A stretch of DNA of 64,000 bases from Boswellia sacra (taxonomy: Eukaryota; Streptophyta; Magnoliopsida; Sapindales; Burseraceae): positions 835,071 through 899,070 of the forward strand of contig SNVD02014110.1 of the NCBI GenBank assembly GCA_013180625.2, in the 5' to 3' direction. The position numbers and the translations under genes are program-made. Position 1 is the first letter of the stretch. Each line of letters opens with the position of its first letter. This document shows, piece after piece, positions 34,517 to 46,200 of the stretch. The notes under the pieces were generated by a model. It was not told where the DNA came from and did not search any database. It was given only the letters and a program-made list of their open reading frames with translations.

Positions 34517-35640
34517 TGTCTTCGTTTTCACCAAAGGCAACGTCTAAACCCTGGTAGATCTGAAACATGTTAAAGACAGTTAATGGGACAAAAACTATAA
34601 TCTAAGACACATAACCAGAAAATGAAAGCCAATAAGACCACAGATCCAATTACTCCACAGAAATCAAAACCAAAGTCAAGAAACCAAAAAAAAAAAGAGA
34701 AGCATACAGTTTTTGTTTGTAACATACTTAACAGGCACCCGAGTTAAGAGAAGTAACCAGCCAAATAGCGCTTTAGACCAACCTTGTTCGAGATGTCTCT
34801 TTCGTGTAAAGATTGAAGCAACAACAGATCCGTCTGTGACCCAAATGAGTATTGGTTTTTATAACTTGTCGTATGCTAAGACTTGATTGATCACCTTTTT
34901 TTTTCCCCCTTATTTTCAGAGTGGAAAACAAAGTGTGAATGAGAGAGAAAAAATAGAAAGGAAAGGAAAACAAAGAAAAGCACAGGCAAAGTACAGTTCC
35001 GGGCAGAGAGTTTTAATAATTCTTCATTCCAAGAATTGTTTTCTGTAAGCAGGCTTTAAATGATGTGTGAAATAATTACAAATCCTCAGCTACGAAACTC
35101 TGTTCTGCCTATCCTAGCCCCCAGTAAAAGCCTTCTTAAATGCGCCACTATCTTCTCAGAGAAAAGGCAGTGCCGAAACTTGAGACGGCGAAGACCTTAA
35201 AAGCAGGAAAAATATCTGCCCACTTCAATGGTCTTTGCAGAGCTTGAAGAAACTGTTTGCTTTTTTGGCCCCTACTCAAGCAACTCACTCTCTATACATA
35301 TTCACACAAACACATAACAAAGTTAATTTGTTATATGCTATAATAAGAGCACTAAAAACTGTTTGCTTTTTTTTTTTCCTCCCTATTTCAGCTTTGAAAT
35401 TCCTCTCTCTCTCACTCACTCACTCACTCTATTTAAAAAGAGAAAGGAGAAGCTAAGCTAATTGAAAGACTGAAAGTGACCAAACCCCAATTCACTGTAT
35501 TCCACTTCTTATTCGATTCTTGGGGTCTCCTTTTGGTGGGTAAGAAATGTGAGAATTTAGAGATCTAAGCGACTGAGACGTTGTTCTGATCAGTAAGGTC
35601 TCAACCTAACCACGGACCTCCCTTTATATAAGCACAAAAT
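34517..35640 (-). promoter_or_regulatory. LAX 5' leader and core promoter region
   Basis: A TATA-like box (TTATATAAAG on the minus strand, 35623-35632) lies 1.1 kb upstream of the ATG. A leader of that size suggests an intron in it; an acceptor TTTCAG is present on the minus strand near 34561-34566, but I could not place a convincing donor. The auxin-response core TGTCTC occurs at 34794-34799. A CT/CACT microsatellite lies at about 35403-35429. These assignments rest on position and motif only. Confidence 0.35.
35403..35429. repeat. CT/CACT microsatellite
   Basis: A pure (CT)n stretch running into (CACT)n, in the presumed 5' leader of LAX. CT-rich leaders are common in plant genes. Confidence 0.7.
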
Positions 35641-38600
35641 ATATGCTTCAACCGTTAGCAACTTAGCATTTCCCAGCTATTATCCATCCAATCCACTTTT
35701 AATTAATGTCCATGACCCGTCCCTTCTATTTTTCTACACTTCTAAGCTAATTAACTGACCAAATACATCTGTTTTTTATTTTAACAATCTTTCTCGATAA
35801 TCTAAATTCATTATAACCAAATTACCTTCCCATTAAAATATTTTCAACCTCAGTCAGACCTTGTTTTCCCACCACTCCATTTTTCACTATTGTTGTTTGC
35901 CTTTTGGAAATGCTTAAGCTCAGATCCAAATCTCAGTCAATAATTCCCTGAATTTGATTTCCCAATTAATTCTTGTTATTATTTTTTTAAAGGTGATTTC
36001 ATTTCGTTTATTAATTTTGAGTTTTAAATAATCGAGGCTTCATTAAACTTCCTCCCTCCATGTCCCCCAATCAATATTCAATAGAATGAAACTCAGCCAG
36101 TTCCACACTGATTTCCCCACGCGTGTATTACACTCTACTCTGTGAACTGTAATCATATATAATGAAGCGTTTCCTGTTAGCGCGTGGAGACAACTGTGAG
36201 CAATGAAAGAATCGATTCGATTTCAAATTCTGGGCCGCCCAACCCGACTAACCAGGGATAAAACGGAGGCCCATTAAATTTTATCGCCGCAGGCAGTAAC
36301 TTTTTTTTGTTTTTTTTTTTTAAAGGAAGTTGGCTTAAGCCGAGCCGTTTTGGCCCCGCCACAATTTAGCACGCTTTTAAAGAAAACACGCGCGCAATAA
36401 ACCTCTCAATAGCCCCACTTCACGCCGGCTCATGATAGGGAACATGCCCTTTTATCGGACGGCTCTGTGTGACCCATTATTGGCGGTCGGACCCACCCTA
36501 TCACCTCCCATTATCTTACGATCATAGCCTTTTCTCCCCTCCTTGGCTTTATTAGTATTAATTTCTCCACTTTATGATCAACTTTTCATACAAATTTTTG
36601 ACGAGTTAATTGTTTTATTTGTGAAACTAAACCAACTTTTCTCATTAGTTGAATTAAATTTGTTATTTTTTTCACCATAAATTAAACTAATATAAGCACG
36701 TTTTATGCTTATATTGAAACTTTATTTAAGTACTTCCAAATCAAATAAAAAAAAAAAGAGATTCTTAATAATTCTTAAACACAAACACTCCAAGTTGTGA
36801 ATCAAGCAAGTTTTCCCAAGATAGAGGTCAAATAATGATGACTTAAATGTTCGAAATTCAAAGACTCAATTGCATGGATGCATGATAGATGTGTATAATT
36901 TCATTAAAGATTCTTTCTACATACAATTTTTGATATAGAAATAATCATTTCCTTTTGGGTAGGGTACACATTAGAAACTATTATTATATGCTCTTATAAT
37001 TTATTAATATTTTTTAATAAATAAATTGACAAAATCTATTGATAACTTTTTTCTTTTTAATAATATTTGAAAAAAACCTTCTCAATCAACATTAAAGCAA
37101 GACACAAAAACTTTCCATAAAATTAACACTAAAAAAAAGTTTTTATTTAGCATTTTTTTCTCAACCAATTTCTTTAATTAATAAAAACATAATGGGTTCT
37201 TGAATCACTGCTAATAATTTTAAAAAAGTAATTTTCCAATTAATTAAGAAAAACAAAAAGAAATAGTGGAGATAAGAAGAATGTGGAGCCAGGAAGGCAC
37301 CATGGCATGGATATGGGGGTGGGGGATTAAGGGAAGGGGGAGTTGCAGTCCCTCTCTCCCTCCATAAAAAGGTGCAACACATATTCCTTACAAAACCCCC
37401 ACGTTGCCCGTTGAAACGGGATTTGTCGGCTGGGTTGAGCCCTCGGCAACACCCACTTAGGTGTGAAATTCCGAAACTGACACTGGGTGTGCAAGTGAGT
37501 TAAGGTTTTGACTACCAAAGCAAAGGTTAGTGAGGTGGAATCAACGAATGAGGAAGAGCCGTTCGTGTTTGTCAAACCATAAGCATAAGATTTTTAACTT
37601 AGTGGGAGAAGTAATGATTAGTGAATGGATTTTGATGCCCTTTCCACGACGATCAAAACGAGGACTTTGTTCCATCAATGCCCCTCACATGGGACCCGCC
37701 TTCTGCGGGCCTACCCCACGTTCTTTTTTTTTTTTTTTTATCCTATTTTTCCCTCTTTAAATTAAAAAAGAAATCCCATTACCCAATGGTCATAACTACA
37801 GAACAAAATAGCTAATTTAATTGGATCTGGTAACTTCAAAGGAAAAACTGAATTTAGTAGTTTTGAATGGATTTGAATCATATTTTTGTGTGGGGAAAAG
37901 AGAAAGTTAAATAGGTAAAAGAAAAAAAAATAAAAGTTATCCAGGTTGGGTTAAACATGGTTCATTTATTGCATCAATAATTTAATGATGAAATAGTTAG
38001 TGCAATCTTTTGCAAAATACTAACAAGGGAGCATGCTTTTGGATCAAACGCATTTGTAGAACAAAGGAATCTTGAAATTATGTGGTGATAGATAGATAAC
38101 AATTAATAACATGAAAGATTGGAGAGTAAGTGGGGTCAATGCATCAAGCCAAAGACGGAAATTGCCTTTTTCTGAGTTAGGGTTACACGGTAGTGCACTT
38201 GGACTTGGAATGGATTGGAGACTACTTAATTGATTTGGATGCCTCTGCCTCCACTTGTTTACCCTTTCACATTTCTGGATAGCCATCAAGGACCCTCTCA
38301 GAATAGCTAGACCCCGTCATGGCAATCCCAAAGCCTTCACTTTTTATTTATTTAATCTTCATTTATAATCATGGAGAGACCCTTTAATGAAAGCATAAAT
38401 CAATTGAATTTTCACATAATTAAATTAGATCGAAATAAACACTGAATTCAATATTAGATTCATTATAAGATCCTATTAGTAGGTCTTTGAGATTAATGTT
38501 TAACAATATTTAATTGAAATAAGAAAATAATGTATATTGTTTGGAAAAAATAAATATTTACTAGAGAGGGACAGACTCCTATATATAAACAAAGGCTGTC

Positions 38601-38992
38601 ACAGGACCACTAAATCTTACAATTTGGATTAGTCATGGGTTGGATTTGGAATAATTTCGAAAGCATTTGCCAAGGGACATAATCTGTCAATCCAAAGTGC
38701 GATAGCGCATTTTGCAGGACCATTCTTCACTTGTTGGTCCGCTTGAGTATAGCTCTCTTAAGGGCTACCTCACCTATATTACGCTATAAATAGGAAATTG
38801 TCTTTTAAACCCCAAATTTACTAGCTGTAACACAGAAGACTGCAGACAAATTCGAATTCTGATGGGTTCATCTATCTTGTTTGTACTTTATGTTTATTTT
38901 ATATAGATAATTAATTTTAAGGGTGTCGATAGTTTCAGAATTTATATATATATATATATATGGTACCAAGGAGATCCATGTTGGCTACCCAG
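35641..38992. other. Intergenic region upstream of LAX, no gene
   Basis: About 3.3 kb. 36170-36490 is GC-richer, with CpG-containing words (gggccgccc, acgcgcgc, ggacggctc), and could be a distal LAX promoter element. 37280-37480 is also GC-richer, with a possible hairpin (gttgcc ... ggcaac around 37403-37450). The remainder is AT-rich. Short reading frames show no family resemblance. A (TA)n run is at about 38943-38961. Confidence 0.5.
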
Positions 38993-39000
38993 GCCTTCAT

Positions 39001-39800
39001 CCATTGGCGGACCTGTGTTGTAACTAGGGGCGTCCTAGGCCCTTACTAAAAAATTAAAATCTATTATACCCCTTAGGTTTAATAGTTGCAAATTATATCT
39101 CAAATATCATTTATATAAAAAAAACATAATTTTAACAAATATACCATCCTATACTTGGGTGCACCGTGCACCCTTAACTTTAAGTTTTTTTTTTTTTTTG
39201 TTAAACATTTTTAGAGGTACATAGTTTAATGAGTTCATTAATGTGCCTCCATTTTATTTTATGTAATTACATAATTAAAGTTTCAATGATATATATACCC
39301 ACCTAATTTATTTGAAAGGTATTTAGAATATACATAGCCATGATGGATTTGAAAGATTACTTTTAATATACTATATCAATCTAAATTTTTATATATATTC
39401 TTTGAACTTAGTTTATCATCAATTTATTAATTTACAAAGAATCTTAAATTTAGACAACAAAATAGTACAAAAAAATAAATTATCTAGTTATAGAATATCA
39501 AAATATAAATATTAAATATATTTAACTCTCATATAAAGTGTTAAAACAATATTATTTAAAACATATTATTTTAATTATAATCGAAAGACTTTAGAACTTA
39601 TATATATTTGTTAAAAAGTTCTTTATTGAAGCTATAATAAATTACTTTAGTCTTATATATGAAAAAATTATTTAATTTTTAATTTATCTTAAAATTATTT
39701 TAAATATGATCAAATCTTAATTATTATATTTGTTTACTCATATTTATCTTAATCTAGACTATATGGTGCCCATTTAAAGAAAATTTATGGGTCTACCACA
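39001..39800. mobile_element. Non-autonomous hAT-like element
   Basis: 800 bp, flanked by the perfect 8-bp target duplication GCCTTCAT (38993-39000, 39801-39808). The termini CCATTGGCGGACC and GGTCTACCACA form short imperfect inverted repeats. The interior is AT-rich without coding capacity. An 8-bp duplication and short TIRs fit the hAT superfamily. Confidence 0.72.
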
Positions 39801-39868
39801 GCCTTCATTAAAATACAACACCTGATGGCTAATCTACTCAATAATTTCCACAACTTGCTAACTCTCTT

Positions 39869-40276
39869 AATTCCCCAATTGGATAAATATGCTTGTGTGA
39901 GGACCAGATTTTGATTGAATGTTAACTTGTTTGACTCCTGTACTTGAATGGATGAGGTTTGCAACATGTAATATTATTCATTTCTAAAATTTATTTAAAA
40001 AAAAGTGTCAAAATGACGTATCATTGAGCTATTTTATATCGGAAATATTAAGATACAATTTAAACATCTTGATAATAGTTTAATTATTTTAAAATTACAA
40101 ACCGAATAGGCTTACAATTCGACATGTATATTTTTATTAAAATAGATACTAAACCAAGATTTGTGTTTGGTTACAAAGATTCCTGTGGGACATTCAATGG
40201 AACTTTTTTTTTTTTAATCTTTTATTTTGATTAGAATAAACTTAACAGTTGTATCATAAATTCATGAGTGTCAAAA
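39869..40276. repeat. Second copy of duplicated block B
   Basis: Partner of 20341-20766, same orientation, with substitutions and a few indels. No gene is seen. It lies 60 bp right of the hAT-like element. Confidence 0.82.
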
Positions 40277-43200
40277 TGACGTATGCTATGCAAATGCATA
40301 GGATTATGATATTGGCAAAGGAAGAAATTATTAGATGACGAATTTATTGCTATACATAATTCTAATATAAACATAAAAGAATAACGGGATGTGACCTACA
40401 TTACATACCCTATCTGTTTAAGCATCATCACATACTCTTTATCCCTTTTGTATCTCCAGAAGAATTGTATCTATCTTTCAAATTTAAGCTAATACCATAC
40501 AAAACCTAATAAGATCTAGATCACTCCGAATAAAATAATCTAGTGATATTTCTTATATTCAATTTTTAAATGTAAGTTCTGCCAAGATTTTGTAAATTTA
40601 GAAAAGGGTTAAGATGATTGCAAATTTTTTATTAGAAAATTTACTTATTATTTGAGCGCATATATCTATAAGAGAATAGAAGTTTCTTAATTAACAACCA
40701 CACCCTTTAATTTATAGGCTAGTTTCAGTAAATACCTCTATGTATTAGGATCCTTTATTCGTAAAGCGAAAAAGAAAATAGTCTGATGGGCCATGGAGGG
40801 TGTAAATTAATCATTATCAAGTGTTAATTGGGGGAATTGGATAGGAGTTAGGTTTATGAAAAATAGGAGTGGTTTAGGATCCAAAGCTTACTTTTCACCT
40901 TAAGGAAGAATATTATTATACGCTTTAATAATTGGTGATAAATGACTAGACGTATAAAGCTAGAGTTGGGATGAGAGTCGATTGAACCAGTGCAGTGGAA
41001 ATGGACCCCTTCGCAAATTGATGTCTTTTTGGGCCCGCATTTATAAATATTATTTGTACCAAACCGTCTAGTCTTGGTCCCCACGCCATCCCACTCTTAC
41101 CATCTAGCCTTTAATGGCTACTTAACATTTTATACCTGCATTAAGTCTCCGAGAAACCATAACCTTTCATTACTCATTCCAATTTAATTTCTCCCATTGG
41201 CTTTCCATTTCACCTCCCTTTCTTGTTTTAATGTTCAGATCATTTCAACTATATTTGGAGATTGCTCAGATTGCGAAGTTTATCCATAACTGTATAATCT
41301 AATACGCTAATAGATATTTTAGATGATTTTCGAATAAGACTGAATAAATTGATGATTGTTGAATATTATTATTGTTATTATAATAAACCCCAAACTAATG
41401 ACAGATTTCTACTACCTTACTTCGAATCTACCTGTTGATGAGCTTTTTACAAAGCAAAATGGTCGGTTTTTCCCATGTTGCAGTCTTCGGCTAGTGGGAA
41501 GACTAGTTAGCTTTGCCTAACCTTGTCTTTTGATGAATGGGTTAGGTTGTTATCACATCCATTACCATATGTATATACAATCATCTTTCTCCTCTGTGTA
41601 TCTAGCTAGCTAATTAAGTTTAATATTTGCCTTGTTTCCCCCTTCAATATTGCAAAAATTATGTCACAGATATATATTTTCATATATGAACTAATACATA
41701 TATCATGACATCAATCTTAATTTTCTCATCTTACTAACTACCAACGAAGTAAATATTGATCACATTTAAATGGTTTAAAGAACATGCTGTTTCTGGGTTT
41801 TTTGTTTTTGAAAAGCTTAATAATTTCACAAAGATTGAACATGAAAACTCTTGGCATCAAGGTGGGGGTCCCAAATTCCCATAACCAGCATGTGATGATG
41901 TGAATGGCCCGCGACGGAAAAGTAGCACTTCGCCGCTAGCTTGTTGCCACTGAACAAATTCCTTATTGTCTTCCTCATGCCTCGTGTACATCAGCATGAC
42001 GATTGGACAAACAAGTAGCTAGAAAACGTTTTAATTTTTTTTGTTTTGTATTAATCAAACAATAGTAAGCTGTGAAATCGTAATGATGATGATTTATACA
42101 AGTATAATTTATTAATAAAGGACAAGTAAAGGGAAAATTTTAGCCATAAGCTAAGTGGGAATGAAAAGGTATCACTTGTGGGTTTCGTGAGTTTCCAAAA
42201 AGTTTTGCAATGAGTTTACTGGAACAACTTGTTGTATGATGGTTTGGATAAGTAAAGAAAGGGAAAAAATAATAATAATAAAGTGAAGAGTGCTTGCAAG
42301 ACTTCTTCTTCATCTTTTTAGCTTCTCCTTTTGTTTCCTTTTACTTTTTCACGTTCTTTAGAATCTCTTTTGATTGGTGTGGTTAGGAAGAACCCTAGGA
42401 CAAGATTTCTCCTAACCCAAAAAAAAGGAAAAAAAAAAAAAAGAAAGAGACTACGAGTATTATAATGTTTTTAAATTATAATAAGAAATTGATTAATTAA
42501 TGTATAAATAATATTTAATTAATATGTGAAACAAACAACGACAACAACAACAACAACAAAATGTACCTAATCTCGCTTGGTGAAGTCTTTGATTGATTGG
42601 TAGGCCCTGTGGGAAACATTGCGTGGCTTATACAAATCATAGTAATTTTCTTGTTTAACATAGTAATTAATGCTAAGTAATCGTGCGTGCCAAACACAAT
42701 ATAGCTCTAATATTTCTAATTAAATGGAGCATTTTACACATTTTATCGTGTAAAACGAGGAGCTTCTCTTTCAATTTCTCATCACGTATCGATTATCATT
42801 CTTCTATACAAGTACATGATTGTGGATTTGCTAATTAATTGAATACCCATCAAATTATTCCTTTGGCTTTAATTCAGTACATGATCATCACGTAAGAAAA
42901 GCACGATATTAGGAAGAAGAGAAGCTAAAAAAATATAATTATTGCAATTAAGCCAAGCTACCATTAATTAATTAATAGAGCATTATCTCTACGTACAATT
43001 AATAATTTTAATAATATTCAAGATTGCGTGAACATGTAGAGTTGTATTATTAGTTCATTTTATTAAGAGATTTGAAGATCAATATAAAATTGTTGCCTCT
43101 ACCGTGGCTTGCGGTGTTGATTCAAACCAGCTACCACGGCAGCCGGCAGTGCCTGGGTTGCGTCGCGACCACTTGATGTCCCCTTTGCTAAGATTACACC

Positions 43201-46200
43201 GACAAGAAATGTCTGGAATTTCACCACTTCGAAGCAACCTTTGTTTATTACGTACATCAAGTTAATTAATGATACCATAAGTTACGATTTCGAGTACAAT
43301 TAATCATAACATATTAACTTTGACTTCAATCTATCGATTTCGATTTCTCCAATAATTTAATTTATTAGTTCATTACTCTTCGGTTATGCTTGCTTTCTAA
43401 GTTCTCTAAACCCAAAACGTGATATCTTGAGTCATATTTTAAAATTTTAAGTTCAAGAAAAAAGAAATTTAAAAAAACTACGCAGTCTTGCCCAATTAGT
43501 CAAACTTTGGTTGCAATTTGAAAATTGGGCTAGTAGCCGAAATATTGGAAACAAAGATTATGGTTTATTTATTGGGTTCTCTCATGAAACTCTATTGAAT
43601 TATTATGACATATAATTAACAACCATGGCTGTGGAAATTGTCCCTTTTTTTTTCCCCAGCATGACATTGATAATTTGTGCAACGTAATATTATCTTTGTT
43701 AACCAGTAACTCTACAAGACCTAAACAGATTTACTAATGCTGGGATCCACTTAGCAACTGTGATGGCACATTAGCTACCAAACAACGATGACAAAGGCAA
43801 AGCAGGTGATCGTAACTAGACTTTTTTATTATGTTATCAACGTGCATAAACATGTATTTCCATCCAAGTTCCAATCTGTCAACACCTAAAAATTCGAAAA
43901 TTTTCGAAGGGAATATATGAGATTAGACTAATTAGTAAAAGCTAAATGGAATACCCAGTTGCAGTTACTTTCAAATTATGAATTCGTAAACCAAGTTGAC
44001 AACTGAAAGGCGAATCGATGATCCTTTGGCGTGATCATGATAGCCGGGAAGCGTGGACCGTTGAGATGGGTGATTTGAGGCAAAGTATATATTTCGGTGG
44101 GGCGCCCATATATATATATTTCTTTTACTTGCTCGATCGGTGCAACGCGGAGATCAACGTGGAGTGGAGAGGGCAGTCGATCTCATTCACAACTACCAAT
44201 TTTATGTGTTAAAAAATTTGTAGCCACAAAATCTGTCATTAGAACAAGTCTAATAATTGCGAAAGGTGGATATTGTACGTCCAAGATATCACAAACTTTT
44301 CCGATGAGAAGTGGCCCTACTAAACTCAATGCAGATTTGAGCATGTGGCGCCCTTTTATACACTCAATATTATTGATGATCAATAGTACGTTTAAAGTAG
44401 TTTCATCAAAAAAATTAATTAAACAAACTTCAATTACATTAATGAAACTTAAACGAAAAAAAAAAAAACTTGGTGAACAAGTAAATCCTGTATATACACT
44501 GCATTAATTAAAAGTTAATTGGAAAAAAGTTTGTTTGTCATATGTTAAAGTCTTGAAAAGATGGTGGGTTAGTTGGATAGAGAAGAAAAATGAGGAGTTA
44601 ATCTTTGAAACTCGCAGTAATGCATTGTTCATATAACTTGAACTGCAACGCAATCAACTTTGTAAGTTGTAAAATGTGTGACGTGCATGGGAAAAGTTGA
44701 CTTTTCTGCTCTGACACAGTACTTACTGCTAAGTTGCCGGTTTGACAAAGCTGCTTTTGAGCAAATGAGCTCCTGAGATTGAGTGCAAGAGAAGGCCAAG
44801 AAGGGGATTACAGAATATCAGGATTTTTTTGGAAGATGCTATCATTATAAGGTCTTCGATTAGGGAGAGTTGTCAGATGCCTAGCTTTATGGTTACACAG
44901 CCATGTGAGACTTGTTTGAAAAGCCCGGGGCATATGGCATTGCCAAATCGACATATGAAATATGAATTTATATGCATGGGAGAGGGTATTCATATGTATA
45001 AATATGAGCCCCGGGGCCTCGTTGCACGCCGAAAAAGGGGCTGCCACATCTCGGCAAGAGTCGATTATTTTCTTGTTATTGTGAAGAAGCACATAATTTC
45101 TTGATTTTTTTGGGAGTAATGGGTTCAGTTCAATGTTTTTTGTTCAGATACCATGTGGGTCTCTAGCCCACTTGCTTTTTCTTAACATAGGATTCGTCTT
45201 GCTTGTTACAACTCTGTTGCTCTCAATCTACCTTGGTTTCGACTACAATTATATGTTTTACAAGTTACACCAATTAATAAGTGCCATTATATATATATAC
45301 ACTCACTCTCAGATTTCTAAGCAATTGCTTGCAGATTCTTTCTCAGCTCATCAAATAATAGAGCATTGGCTAATAAATTTGGCAAATTATGCAGAATCTA
45401 AGTGTGGATCATATATAATGCTAAGTAGATACATACAAGCATAGGAATTTCGTTCTTCATATGTTTTGTTATAGCCTCCATGTGGTGTAACCACCATTTT
45501 CTCGCTAGATTAACATCCAAGTCTTCGGTTTTGTAGCTTGTGATTAGTAACTGATTAGCTATTATATTGTCATATTAATTTAAAACTAAGGCTATATCCT
45601 GGGGAATCAATAGGAGTCTTATAGATCATAGCGTCACATGCTTACTCATAAGTGACAGCAAAACCATAATAATCAATCGTGCCAGACCAAAAGAAAACGG
45701 TAGCAGTGATTATAAAATAAACCTCCTTAACTGGAGGGTATTATTTTTAACAATATGACTTATCATGAGCCAGTCACTGTAGACTGGTTGAGTTTTACAG
45801 GTTTATATCGTTATTACTTCATAATTAGCCAAATAATGTCACTGACGCCCATATATAACCTTAACTTATTGAGGGATAGCATATTCTGCATCGTGATTTG
45901 CAGAGAATTCCTCTCTTGTATGAGTTGGCTTTTGCTTTGACACATTTAAAATGAGATACTCCATGTTAGTGTTAATTTTTGATTCTAAGCACTATATTTT
46001 TTGAAGCAAAACTGGACTATGTTTTTCTAAATTGATCACAGATATGCATAGCACACCTTGTGATCCATATGGCCATGACATGCCAGTTGAGTAACATGTA
46101 GATTATCATGATTGCCATACATGATCACTGCAGTCTCACTATCTCAGTCTAGAAAACGTTTCAACATCTATATGGATTATAGAGTAATCAAAGGTAATAA

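Noticed and set aside
34517..34540. A longer LAX start, eight codons upstream
   Set aside because: That position is TTG, not ATG, and the sequence before MLPQKQAEEAIV has no family resemblance; the ATG at 34516 is preferred.
42572..42581. TCGCTTGGTG, identical to the first ten bases of miR168
   Set aside because: The next bases do not match miR168, and no star strand or foldback is seen nearby; a chance match in AT-rich DNA.
44829..45104. 91-residue reading frame over the foldback
   Set aside because: No domain, signal peptide or family resemblance; explained by chance and the GC-rich inverted repeat.
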